Assembly: GCA_903772945.1 (NCBI GenBank)
Contig: CAICTM010001419.1
Span: 1 to 29,726 of the forward strand
Length of the DNA: 29,726 nucleotides
Reading direction: 5' to 3'
From: Seminavis robusta
Taxonomy: Eukaryota; Bacillariophyta; Bacillariophyceae; Naviculales; Naviculaceae
How positions within the stretch are numbered: position 1 is the first letter of the stretch; the number at the start of each line of letters is the position of its first letter. The translations under genes were made by a program, and so were the position numbers. Shown here one piece after another: positions 1 through 10,053 of this stretch. The notes beneath the pieces are model-generated. The model had not been told where the DNA came from. It did no database searches and saw only the letters and a list, made by a program, of their open reading frames with translations.

Positions 1-314
1 TAGGGATTCAACCTGTACCTCTGTACTAGAATTTGATGCCAGTAGCAAAACTGGTAACCCACCCACTTTTTCAGTAGTATCTCAATAGCAAGTAAACTAG
101 AGAGCTTAGAGCAACTAACACTGAGATCATCGTGCTGCTGAAACCAGCCTTTGTCTGTGTCTGCTGCCAACCATGCGGCCCAGGTGGTGGTGCAGGCAGC
201 GGCGGTGGGCATTCCGGTCCAGCAAACTGCGGTGGCGGTTGACCCGGCCAGTACCAAATGAAGCAGTCAGCACCAAGACTTACTTATATGGTAAAGTGTT
301 GGCCGGTTTTTCTG

Positions 315-834
315 TCAGCCAAGTGGGTACTCGGGAAGGACAACCTCTTGGTCTGTTCCAATGGTCTTGGGGGATGCCAGGGGGGGTGTTTTCATCTTCT
401 CCTTGCTCATGGTCTTTTCGCGCTCTGCCACCTGCGCTCCATACTCAAAGACCACTCTCATGGATACCAGAATGGTCATGCACTTGTCAATCAAACCCTG
501 GTCCACTTGGAAGGTTTGCAGTCCTTCGGCGAAACAATGTGCTGCCACGTCGTAATGCGTTTCGTTAAGCCCCTGATCCCGGAACATGTGAGTGTGAGTT
601 CGAATCATAAAGTCCAACAAGTCTTCATCGGTAGGTTTATCACTCTCCTTTCCAAAAATGGACCGAAACAACTCGATCAGAAAGCAGAAGTAATGAAACG
701 CAAGCGTCAGGAACAAATGAACGAATTGACAGAGTTACGTTTGAAGAAAGCGCGAAGGGAGGAGGAAGAAGCTCTGCCTCATTCTCGACAGAGTCCATGG
801 GAAAGAAGTTATAAAATATAGTCACCCCCAACAT
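315..834 (-). CDS. possible truncated-haemoglobin-like gene or remnant
   Basis: The minus-strand frame ending at the stop at 315-317 has a stretch, HMFRDQGLNETHYDVAAH, that recalls helices E-F of group I truncated haemoglobins (a His, then GLNE.HYD, then a long helix ending LRVVFE-like). The upstream sequence does not give a clean globin N-terminus. An ATG at 834 can be joined to this frame by a 67-bp GT-AG intron (672-738, phase 0), giving about 150 residues. Alternatively the in-frame FLTLAF at about 700 is the true globin B/E region and the gene is decayed; a TAA lies just upstream of it. The C-terminal 35 residues are Lys/Pro-rich and not globin-like. The family assignment is from pattern memory and is weak. 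The plus-strand frame at 258-821 is the antisense shadow. Confidence 0.3.
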
Positions 835-1229
835 TTTCTTATAGTTACTTCCAATCTAGTTTAAAAAACACTGCTTAATGTCCCATGGCATAGTCCTTAT
901 TATCTGCATGACAAGTATCGGTGGACAGGACTTCGTGCCGCCGGCCAAGCGCGGAAGGCAATTTGTGTTCACAATACTTGTGAGGGTGAAAGCGGTAGAA
1001 GGCAGTAATGTGATTGGCTAATCAACCTATGACATCAGCAAATGCGTCAGCAAAGATTCAAATATACTTAACGTACCATTTATAGTTATTACGGATACAG
1101 TGTGCTATCAAGTTCGAAATTTCGTGTTTCTGTTTTCGGAAAGAAGGATTCCGTTGAAGAAGATCGACAATAACAACAACCACCGGCAACCACCGCTCGA
1201 CAGTCATTATCTCAGCCAAAGCCAAAAGC
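835..1229. other. intergenic, no gene seen
   Basis: AT-leaning sequence with no convincing coding frame. It lies between the divergent starts of the globin-like remnant and the gene fragment at 1230, so it would hold both promoters. I see no clear TATA box or repeat. Confidence 0.5.
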
Positions 1230-1245
1230 ATGACCGGAACAGCAG

Positions 1246-1279
<34 letters not shown>

Positions 1280-2137
1280 TACCACTCACAATGGAGGAAT
1301 GGGCTGCCAAAGTCAACAGAGGAACTCCCAGCAGAAGAGAGCTTATGAACTCGCCAAATTGAACAACAACAACAACAACAGATCCAAGAGAGCCAGAGAA
1401 GAAGGACCCCAAACAACACTGGGAGGAGAGGTAGCAGAAGTCTTTGATCCACTCAAGAAGTGTGTCATCTGTAAGGCCAGACATCTTGGTTTCAGAGTCC
1501 CAAAAAGATCACACCACGTTCTCTGTATTAAGAATACAGTAACAAGAGGAAGAGGAGATTTGAATGAGCTGACAATGGAAACTATCAGAGAGAGCAGAAG
1601 ACTTACAAGGCACTTCAGTGCTCCTCTTCCACTGAATGAGAGAGGAAGCTGGAAGCATTCCACAAGAGAGAATGGAGATGCCTTCTTCACTGCTAGAACG
1701 AACACAGCCAAACCAAACCAGAGCCGGCAACAGAAGACATCCACAACCAAGACAACTCCAGTAGCTCTTTGTAAAAAGGTAACCACTCTTGTAAAGGATT
1801 CTGCCTTTGTGGAACAGCACAAGACCAAAGGAGCACCACTGGCAATGCTAGCCATGGCACAAGTAGTGTCAGAGTCCATTATCAGGCCAAAAAATCCACA
1901 ACTGTTCAGCCAACACTTTGAAGGACTCACCATGACAGTTCCATCCACAGAGGAGCAATTCAAGTCTCCACACTATCACTCTATTGTTGGCCAGAAACTC
2001 ATCCTGGTGGACTGGAATCGATGTGGAATTACAGTCCCTTGTCCGGATGGAAGATGCTCTGGCCAACTCAAGAATGCGAGGCATAACTGGTCCAAGAACA
2101 AGACCTTGTTCCCTATCTTTGGCATCACTGGTCCTCC
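1230..2137 (+). pseudogene. 5' fragment of a diatom-type Cys/His gene, cut off by an LTR
   Basis: The frame opens at ATG 1230 and stays open for about 302 residues to 2137, where an LTR begins; it then reads six residues into the LTR and stops at 2156. Residues 5-20 are an Ala/Thr run encoded by a CAG/CAA-type microsatellite. At about residue 77 a compact Cys/His cluster (CVICKARHLGFRVPKRSHH..C) resembles a small zinc-binding module. The last stretch (LVDWNRCGITVPCP..C..L) resembles the start of a second Cys-containing domain, possibly DUF6729-like, which the LTR interrupts. I recall similar proteins as expanded, transposon-associated families in diatoms, but this is memory, not a search. The rest of the gene is not found after any other LTR here, so it is truncated rather than simply split. 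Confidence 0.55.
1240..1279 (+). repeat. CAG/CAA microsatellite
   Basis: About 13 units of CAG or CAA lie inside the coding frame of the 1230 gene. In this frame they read as GCA/ACA (Ala/Thr), not glutamine. Such tracts are length-variable. Confidence 0.8.
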
Positions 2138-2559
2138 TGCAATACACGGCTCTTAGCCTTATTCGCGACTCGATCCTAGATAGGGTTTGAGTTCGACTCA
2201 TGACTGAGTCTCTTGTGAATAGTCATTGAGACAGGGTTCTCATGACCGCTAGTCATACTAGGTCGATGGTGAAACATCGCGCTAGATATTTAGCTGGCGT
2301 GGAGAGATTCCACGCTACTAGATAAATGCTAGGCAAATCTTCCACGCGTTCCGTTTTTGGATCGTGGAACGAGTAGGATTACTACCACAACCTACTCTAT
2401 CACACTTTATAGTCTCCCGCGAGAGTTCAGATCTACGATCCCTTGATTGTGATCTCTCTCGTTGATTAGTTTTCATAGCTTTCTAATCCTCTCATAACTT
2501 TCATTCTCTCAAACTCAAAACACTCGAAAGATCTTTACACTAGCTTTTAGCGTAGTGCA
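2138..2559 (+). mobile_element. solo LTR of the gypsy family at 21349-25680
   Basis: This 422-bp copy begins TGCAATACACGG and ends GCGTAGTGCA, the same termini as the LTRs at 21349 and 25258, and matches them over nearly its full length. No internal retrotransposon sequence or polypurine tract adjoins it, so it is a solo LTR or a recombination product. The 5 bp before it (CCTCC) and after it (TCAGT) differ, so there is no target site duplication. Its left flank is a gene cut mid-domain and its right flank is an unrelated decayed RT gene. It carries conserved short hairpins such as GCGTGGA/TCCACGC. Confidence 0.9.
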
Positions 2560-3290
2560 TCAGTGCTTGGGCTATTGTGGTACTTATGAAATCGTGGTTT
2601 ATGTCAGCATGCTCCGTATATTTCGTTGCAGGAGTTGATCAGCTTTTTCGGTGATTCTCTGGATCGTTTCAGTATCTCGAGTCGCTCCCTGTTGCATAGG
2701 CTGCAGTGTCGTGTTGCGAAGGTCTTGGCAGTGCTGATGGGGTTGCCTTGCCATAGGATGCTCAGTTCGATGCTGCTTCTTTGAATGTTGCCGTTGAGTC
2801 GGAGTATTGAAGGAGGTGCAAAGTTTTGGAATTCATTGGTGAAGTGTCTTGCGTATGAGGCTGACTTGCGTTTTTTGTAGAGGAGACGCATGCCATCGGT
2901 GAAGTGTTGCTATGTTCATTCTTTGAAGTTTTGTTGTGTTGCCCCAACGTATTCCTTGCCCGAGTTAGGCATTTGATGCAGTATATTACCATTTTGTTTG
3001 CAGCGGTCGTCAAAGCAGCATTGGCCGTCTTTCTTATTTCCTGGCATGCAGTTGCAAGTTTCATTTTGGAACTCGGTGGAGACGACATCTTTGGTGAGCT
3101 TCCTTGATAGGTCGCCCATGAACATCTCTCTCAGGTTGGTGAATCGATGGTAGGACATAGACGTTCTGATCCATTCGAGGCCGTGTCTCTTCTTGAGGTC
3201 GTTGATTATCTTGTGTACTGTATTGGAGTTGTCCAAGCTTTGGTGTGTCCTATAGAAGAATGATGATCGTTCCGGTTCCTCTTAGCAAGC
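2560..3290 (-). pseudogene. C-terminal remnant of a reverse transcriptase with GIY-YIG-like end
   Basis: Three overlapping minus-strand frames give one interrupted protein. Upstream comes FFYRTHQSLDNSNTV, then SYHRFTNLREMFMGDLS, then a Cys-rich stretch leading to a VIYCIKC...GKEYVGATQQNFKERM pattern. The last is the form of a GIY-YIG nuclease core (IY.I.C...YVG.T...F..R). It ends in LWQGNPIS.., ERLEIL and NEIYGAC. A frameshift lies near 2990-3010, another between about 2760 and 2920, and an in-frame TGA at 2604-2606 interrupts the end, after which HKPRFHKYH still reads to the LTR border. Penelope-like elements and some diatom retroelements end in GIY-YIG domains, so I assign it there. The RT core itself is missing from this window. 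Confidence 0.55.
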
Positions 3291-4391
3291 ATGTGCCAGT
3301 ACAGGCTGAATCTAAACTATCGACACAAATGCAAGCCCGCTCCCGGTAAGACATTCGAAGGTGAACCGGAACGTTCCGTGAAAAGACTTAGAGGAAGTAA
3401 TAACCGCATCCCTAAACTCAACTGACATCACTCGCTCGGATCGATCGATCGATCCAAGCCACTCGTACGACATGGTCCTCTTTCATCATTTTGATACCTC
3501 TATCTTTACTCTATCAAGATGATGCTTCCTCCTCTTCTTTACAGCGGATACTCCTCTTAACAAAGGCTACTACTCACCACCATGACAGTCTCCTCTTGTT
3601 TGGCTAGCGACAGCAGGAGCGACAGCCGTTCGTCGGATCGGTCGGTGACAGGAGCTTCCATTTGACGGATTGATGACTTCTTTCTTCTTCCACGGAGCGA
3701 CCATGACGCCTCTTCTTCCGCGGAATGACGACGCTTCTACCGCTAAAGCAACAACAAAGCGACTACTACAACTAGAACGACAAGCGACGCCTCGTCAATG
3801 GCACTGGCACTAGTTTCTTCGGTTCGACAGATCGATTTTGGTCTGCTTCCTGCTTTCACAGAGCAACCATGAGGATCGCTTCCTCTTCCACGAAGTGGCC
3901 GTGAGCCTACGACACTGCTACTACAAAAGGAACAAGCGGCAGCTTCTCTACTACTGGTTTGAGTGGTCGACTGACTACAAACATGAAAATCTTCTCAATT
4001 TTGTGGCCATCAAGTCAACAATTCTCCTTTGAAACTTTAAATTGGGGGCTCCAGTCTTCATGCAGAGCCACCCACTCCTCTATCACACTCTACAGTGCAG
4101 ATTGAGTGCTGAGAGTGAGGACTGGAGCACCTTTCCCATGAAGAAGTCCATGGCAGAATGACAACAAAATGGAATCCAAGCCTGACTTTTCCTAGATGCT
4201 CCATAGGAAGCCTTGGAGAGGATAGCTGAGTCCCTTCAAGGTGTGGCTCTGTGAGTGTGTTGGGGGGCTAGTTCCCTGACAGACTCAGCTAGAACAATGT
4301 AATGTAGAGCTAGAGACCATTTGGCCAACACTGTTGCCATGGTGGTAAAATTGATCTTTTCTTTGTTCTTTGTTATTCTGCGAACCAACAG
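3291..4391. other. non-coding stretch with degenerate repeats
   Basis: No frame is convincing. Around 3690-3790 and 3860-3945 two stretches resemble each other (GAGC-ACCATGA-G..., later CGAC-CTACTAC-AC..ACAAGCG), which suggests an old ~165-bp tandem duplication; a third weaker copy may start near 3585. At 4046-4060 and 4116-4130 GGGGCTCCAGTCTTC and GAGGACTGGAGCACC form an imperfect inverted pair. Confidence 0.4.
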
Positions 4392-4732
4392 TTATTCACG
4401 ACCGAATTTATAACCCCCAGATCCCGTAGATCTATCAATTTCCCTGGTACTGAAGGGGCCTCTACAGGGCTGTGGTAGGTTTTCTACGTGTGACATCATC
4501 AGAAGGAAGCACATGTTCCTCTACTTAACTGTTTTATTATGCAATTCCATGTTATAAACTGCTCTATCTCGCCAAATATTTACTCAGTCATTTTAAAAGC
4601 AAGGGTTGAGTGAAGTTTGTTGAACCATGCACAAGTCGACTTAACAATGGTTCCACGATGAGACGATTTTGAGGGATTTTGGGAAAAATCGATGGATAGG
4701 TAGGATCTGGGGGTCATAGAATCGTGAAATGA
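4392..4732. repeat. imperfect inverted repeat, foldback remnant
   Basis: The arm at 4392-4444 and the reverse complement of 4681-4732 share TTCACGA, TAT-ACCCCCAGATCC, AT-TATC and ATTT..CCC in the same order over about 52 bp. The 236 bp between them show no coding frame. This is consistent with a decayed foldback or TIR element; no flanking target duplication could be made out. Confidence 0.5.
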
Positions 4733-4953
4733 CCACTTCCGGGTTCCCATTTCCGAAACCGAAAAATAACCGTAAAAAATGCTCAAATTTTGACACCTGT
4801 CAGCGGTAAATAAAGTCATCGTGTACCAGTTGGGGGTATTTTGACCACTTCAATGGTACTGGTACCAGGTACCGGGATGACGTCATATCTGTAGTAGTGG
4901 CTTTCGAAGCAATAATGGACCACACGGTCCCCTCCCCACCTCAGTTCCCTCCT

Positions 4954-5286
4954 GGAAGTCCCCCGATTGGCGATCGTGGAAAGTCGCGAAGTCGTTAAAG
5001 TCGCGAAGTCGTTAAAGTCGCGAAAGTCGTTAAAGTCGCGTCCAAAGTCGCGTCAAGTCGCTCGACTTTGCGAAAGTCGCGAAAGTCGCGGTACAAGTCG
5101 TTGAAAGTCGCGATTAATCACTAGTAAAATGCTAGCAAAGCCGCGAAAAGTCGCGAAAGTCGCAAAAGTCGCGGTGAAAGTCGCTCCAAAGTCGCGCGAC
5201 TTTCCAAAGTCGTGAAAGTCGCGAAAGTCGCGCGACTTTCGCGTCTTTCACAGGAAAGTCGTTATCTCATTAATCGGGGGACTTCC
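4954..5286. mobile_element. 333-bp TIR element filled with AAAGTCGCG subrepeats
   Basis: Perfect 15-bp terminal inverted repeats, GGAAGTCCCCCGATT at 4954-4968 and its reverse complement at 5272-5286, enclose an array built almost entirely of AAAGTCGCG, AAGTCG(T/C) and inverted CGCGACTTT words. Fully palindromic joins such as AAAGTCGCGCGACTTT occur near 5192-5207 and 5220-5240. There is no coding frame. The layout (TIRs, short, non-coding, AT-flanked) fits a MITE-like element whose interior is an expanded subterminal repeat, but no clear target site duplication was found, so mobility is inference. Confidence 0.6.
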
Positions 5287-5309
5287 TGTCTAACCAAAGT
5301 AGTCTATTG

Positions 5310-6920
5310 CAAAGGACACCGGAGGTGTAATAGATATACCGGGCGAGCTAAATTAAAAGATGGGCCGGCATAGTAATATTGTTGAAGTTTGGCTGAAGGT
5401 AGTGTCATTATATTTTTCCTCTGAGAAATTGCGTGGTAGCTGACGGAGTTAGAGGTGTGCAACATGAGAGTTAGATTTTTCCGTTGAGAAAGTGGCGTGG
5501 TAGTTACGGGAGTTTAGAGTGTGCAACCTGAGACGTTAGATTTTTTCGTTGAGAAGAGCGTGGTAGTACGGATTAGATAAACGCTAACCTAAGGATAAGA
5601 AACCAACAAAACCAACCAACCACCATCACAATAAAGACACCGAGGTGTAATATATATACCGGGCGAGCTGAATTAAAAGATGGGCCGCATATAATATTGT
5701 TAATTTGGCTGAAGGTAGTGTCATTAATTTTTCCGTCTGAGAAATGGCGTGGTAGCTTACGTAGTTTAGAGGTGTGCAAATGAGACGTTAGATTTTCCAT
5801 CTGAGAAAATGGCGTGGTAGCTTAGGGATTTAGAGGTGTCAACGTGAGACGTTAGATTTTTCCGTCTGAGAAAGTGGCGTGGTAGCTTACGGGAGTTTAG
5901 AGGTGTGCAACGTGAGACGTAAGATTTTCCTCTGAGAAAGCTGGTAGCTTACGATTTAGAGTGTGCAAGGCAGTATTAGTTCCATGAGAAAGTGGCGTGG
6001 TAGCTTACGGGAGTTTAAGTGTGCAACGTGAGTCATTAGATTTTTCCATCTGAGAAAGTGGCGTGGTAGCTTACGGGAGTTTAGAAGGTGTGCATGAGGA
6101 AAATATTAGGATCCGTTGCTACCATATGTTATTATGAGAACGCGTGAGAAGAGGGGGTTGAAGTAAATTCTAACCCTAAGGATAACAACCAACCAAACCA
6201 CCACCACCACAATAAAGGACACCGGAGGTGTAATAGATATACCGGGCGAGCTGAATTAAAAGATGGGCCGGCATAATAATATTGTTAAGTTTGGCTGAAG
6301 GTAGTGTCATTAGATTTTTCCGTCTGAGAAAGTGTCGTGGTAGCTTACGGGAGGTTAGAGGTGTGCAACATGAGACGTTAGATTTTTCCATCTGAGAAAA
6401 TGGCGTGGTAGCTTACGGGAGTTTAGAGGTGTGCAACGTGAGACGTAAGATTTTTCCATCTGAGAAAGTGGCGTGGTAGCTTACGGGAGTTTAGAGGTGT
6501 GCAACGTAGATAAATATTTTCCGTCTGAGAAAGAGGTATGGCGTGGTAGCTTACGGGGTTTTGAGTGTGCAACGTAGATAAGATTTTTCCGTCTGAGAAA
6601 GAGCATGGTAGCTTACAGAGTTTAGAGGTGTGCCAGGAGTCATTAGATTTTTCCATCTGAGAAAGTGGCGTGGTAGCTTACGGAGTTTAGAGGTGTGCAA
6701 CGTGAGATTAGATTTTTCCATCTGAGAAAGTGCGTGGTAGCTTACGGGAGTTTAGAGGTGGCACGTGAGGAAATATTAGGACTTGCTACCGTATATTATA
6801 TGAAGAACGTGAGAACGACTACCGTATGATTATTATGAGAATGCGTGAGAACGAGGGGGTTGAAGTAAATCTCTAACCCTAAGGATAACCAACCAACCAA
6901 ACCCACCACCACCACAATAA
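5310..6920. repeat. higher-order tandem repeat (satellite) of ~68-bp units
   Basis: About 16 copies of a unit of roughly 64-69 bp recur, each carrying CTGAGAAAGTGGCGTGGTAG, CTTACGGGAGTTTAGAGGTG, TGCAACGTGAGACGTTAGA and TTTTTCC. They fall in three blocks (about 5405-5575, 5715-6110, 6305-6770). Each block is preceded by the same lead segment (GGTGTAATAGATATACCGGG, then AAAAGATGGGCCGGCATA) at about 5324, 5641 and 6224. Each is followed by a tail with CTAACC(C)TAAGGATAA and ACCAACCA near 5583, 6171 and 6871. Blocks 2 and 3 also share AATATTAGGA..TTGCTACC and GAGGGGGTTGAAGTAAAT. Many units carry small deletions, so the array is old or unevenly assembled. Open frames in it are artefacts of the repeat. 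Confidence 0.85.
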
Positions 6921-7075
6921 ACGGGGTCAGAGATCACCGAGGTCTGCCCGGTATATCAACGGGGTCAGAGATCACCGGGGTCTGCCCGGTATATCAACGG
7001 GGTCAGAGATCACCAGGGTTTGCCCGGTAGTCTATATACGGGGTCAGAGATCACCGGGGTCTGCCCGGTATATAA
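6921..7075. repeat. four 38-bp tandem repeats
   Basis: Four head-to-tail copies begin at 6921, 6959, 6997 and 7038. Each starts ACGGGGTCAGAGATCACC and continues GGGGTCTGCCCGGTATAT; copy 3 is 41 bp. Each unit can form a short hairpin (ACCGGGG/CCCGGT). The array ends 95 bp before the ATG of the VPS9 gene, so it may lie within that gene's promoter or 5' UTR. Confidence 0.9.
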
Positions 7076-7170
7076 TAACCACACTCTCATCGACCACGCT
7101 GGACTGGAGTTTTGGAGAGGCGATCATCGTCTTATCGAAGGAGAAGGAACAGGGAAAAGGATGCTACGAT

Positions 7171-9821
7171 ATGAGAAATGAGCCTCTCAAATGCAGACAG
7201 GACAGATCCGATGGGCTTCATGATGAGAGCGATCCAACATCTATAAGCTCCATGGGAGCACCTCTGATACCACACGATTTCCTGAGATTGCCGATAGACG
7301 TTGCCGTTCGACGGTACCACTCAAGATCAAGCGAGTGGGTATACTATCGTGTAAAGGAACTTCATAAAAGGGTTCTGATGTTGAGCAGCCTTTCTTGGGA
7401 TCCAAACCATCAGAACCCGTTCTACACGATTGTCTTGGTCCGCCATCCACATCATGGCTTGGGTTTGAGTCTGATGGAGAGTAGGGGCTGGGTGCGAGTT
7501 GTCGAGGTATCGGACAAGATAGCCGATGTTGCCTCCAAGGGGAATGTTGGGGATATTTTAATTGGTGTCAATGGGCTGACAATCTCAGAAATCTCGCCGC
7601 AGAAAGTTCAACAGCTAAGGCAAGTAGTGAACTTCTTGAGGAGTTGTCCAAGTCCCGTTGTGCTGCACCTTCAACAGGGGCATCCAGATAATACCGCCTT
7701 GGTAACCAAAAGAGGATCGAACGAACCAAAGCAAAGTTCCCCAGTGAAGCAACGTCAAATGCGGGCTCAGATGCACCCGCTGGAAAAAGCTATTGCTTCC
7801 CGTGGTTTTCTGCGTTCTTCTTCAGGTAGGTCGTTGGTATAACAAACAGAGGAACCCGAGAGGCTTGGACTCAAGCAACCTTGCCCATTTCTCCTCAAAT
7901 TTCCCCTAGTGCCAGCGCTGGAAACTACGCGAGCTCTTGCCCAGTTTTCGGAAAGGGCACGACAGTGGCAGTTGTCCAATTCGTTCCTGGTTGACGTGAC
8001 AACACTTAAACTCCAGTCTTCATTGCAGAGCACAGCCTTTGAAACTCAACTGCCAACTCTGAGGAACCTCGTCGGCAACCCACACAGAAATACAGATATT
8101 CCTAGCTACCGGCACTATCCAACGCCAAAAACCACGACAAGCTCCATTGGCTCCTTATCCAGGGATTCTACCCTAGAATCTGATTACTTCAATCTTCCCA
8201 ATGCCGGTCCGTATATTGTAATCCCTCTGGTTGGAGTTAGGAAAGCACTTTCTCCCAGGTACAAAGGACGTGGCTTAGGGACGTTTACTTCAGGTTGGAG
8301 ATCTGGAGATCTAACTCGATGCTACGTTTCCTTCCCCCAGGATCTTGAATTCTTTCTTGGACGGTGAACTTGTGGCATTTACAATGTGGGTCCGCGATGC
8401 TGAGAGCGGCCGTGAATGGTATGCACCTTTGCGGTATTTTCAAGACTTTCAAGACCTGCGAGAGGCAACATCCAATATTTATCCACTGGTCGATGATATT
8501 CCTTTCCCTTCCCAAGCATGGTCCCTGTTTGGACCAAGTGATGCACCAGACTCAGATGCGGCACGCGAAGCAAAACGCGCGCAGCTTGAAAGCTATCTTC
8601 GAAGACTTTGCGGCATGATCTACAGAGATGCTTTACACCCTGCCATCATTGAAGTTGCTATCCATTTGCAATCTTTCCTTGGATGTGACAGCGCGCTCAA
8701 GGGGGCCGACCAGTGGCCCTGTATTCAGTCGTCAAATGGCTTCAAAAACTCTAGCTGGGACGGAGTGAAACACAGCGAATTGCAAGTCTGCACTCGGGAG
8801 TCTCTGAAGCGAAGCTTCGAGCTGTACACGTATCGAGTGTTACTTCTTGATTCTGTCCAGCAAGTTGTTGCCAATTTCGTCAGTTCTGCCCGCGACAATA
8901 GCCCAACTCTCTTGGATATCGAGTACATGAACTCGGATAATCTCAAAAGATTCTCCACTGATTTACTCAAGAGAATCAAAGCCGCAGTCGATCAACTTCA
9001 AGGTCTGATTCTGGAGGGATGCTTCGACGATTTCAAGGCCATAGCAAATGGCGAGTTATACCGGTGTTTGCATCCTTTAATGTTAGGGGGTGGCCAGGGA
9101 CAAGCGTATCTGGACAGGCTTTTGCGAGAGGCGGTAAGAGAGCAAGTGGAGATTGCTGTATACTTACCGCTTCGTAGTACCACGTCCAGGCTGTTGGTTA
9201 ATGCTTGGAGACACGAAGACGCAGAGGTCGCATTCAAGCTTCGGGCAAGTACGCACTCAGTTTCACTATCGAGCGATTAATTTTGTTTGCTAACCAGTGC
9301 CTGCTTTGTGTTAAAAGGATCTGCGAAGTCGTCCTCAAGGTAGTTTTCACTTTGAACGTGAAAGGGGCGGGTTGTCAAGCTCAGTTTCAGGGCTGCTAAA
9401 GAAGGTTAGCTCGAGTGCGCTCCCGTGCGCAAAGCTCAGAGCTCTGTTTGATGCTGCAATGGAAATATCCCGAGTATATCAACCTGATGAATCGTCATTG
9501 GAGAGCGGCGACCTAGAGCACTTTGGCGCAGACGATTTCTTGCCCGCTTTGGTTCATAGTGTGATAAGATCAGACATCGAGCGACCCTTTGCAGTTTGTA
9601 AGTGAGCAGCTAGTTTGCGACTTCACCTAAGCTTGCGTACGCTTCTCTCAAAGGACTGCTGTCTTCTTGCAGGTGCTCTGCTTCGTACATTGTGTGACCA
9701 GGCGAATCAAATTGGAGAGGTGGGGTACTACCTTGCTTCTTTCGAGGCTGCAATCACCCACATTCGTGAAATGGATTTGTCCGAGAGTGACGAGTTCCTC
9801 ACCTCGATCCCTTCGTGGTGA
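7171..9821 (+). CDS. PDZ-PX-VPS9 domain protein (putative Rab5-type GEF)
   Basis: Five exons join in frame: 7171-7825, 7910-8258, 8341-9244, 9318-9597 and 9673-9821, giving 778 residues. A PDZ domain lies at about residues 84-168, with GLGLSL as its ligand-binding loop and GDILIGVNG after it. A PX-like phosphoinositide-binding domain spans about 320-400 (MWVRDAESGREWYAPLRYFQDF). A C-terminal VPS9 module at about 620-770 shows HEDAEVAFKL, then RSRPQG, LPCAKLRA, GADDFLPAL and GYYLASFEAAI; the Asp and Tyr of these last two motifs correspond to catalytic residues of Rabex-5-like GEFs. Known VPS9 proteins exchange GDP on Rab5 GTPases at endosomes; membrane targeting by PX and scaffold binding by PDZ are inferred. 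Introns are 73-84 bp and one is GC-AG. ATG 7171 is the first in-frame start. Confidence 0.85.
9245..9317 (+). other. GC-AG intron in the VPS9 gene
   Basis: The exon reads ...TTCAAGCTTCGG then GCAAGT, the usual donor form of GC-AG introns, and the acceptor is TTAAAAG before GATCTGCG. Splicing here is phase 0 and joins EVAFKLR to DLRSRPQG, which matches the conserved VPS9 N-terminal helix pattern. The nearest GT donor (9249) breaks the frame; another (9227) keeps it but deletes the conserved VAFKLR. Confidence 0.65.
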
Positions 9822-10053
9822 GCGCATGCTTGCTGGCCTCGCTATGCCCATTCTTTACTGGCCTGACGTCCAACTTTTGGGGACCGGTTGTGCTTGGCTT
9901 TGACACTAAACGTTGAATTCCTTTCTTGACAAAGAAGACTGAATTAATGGGTAGCACTTGATGGTTACTGTACAGTTACATCGCTACTCTTAGCTTGACA
10001 ATCAAGCAAGTCTGGACCAGCTAGGCTTGATGGCTGCTATGTTCAATGCGCGG

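Noticed and set aside
258..821. 187-codon plus-strand gene
   Set aside because: It is antisense to the better globin-like frame, rich in Cys/His/Leu in the manner of shadow frames, and shows no domain.
2170..2215. tRNA T-arm (GAGTTCGACTC) in the LTR
   Set aside because: No acceptor, D or anticodon stems can be placed around it; it is conserved only because the LTR is repeated.
5583..6890. Telomeric repeat (CTAACCCTAAGG)
   Set aside because: The telomere-like word occurs once per higher-order block inside a satellite, not in tandem, and genes continue on both sides.
4980..7075. CRISPR array from the short tandem repeats
   Set aside because: Units are head-to-tail without unique spacers, there are no cas genes and the context is eukaryotic.
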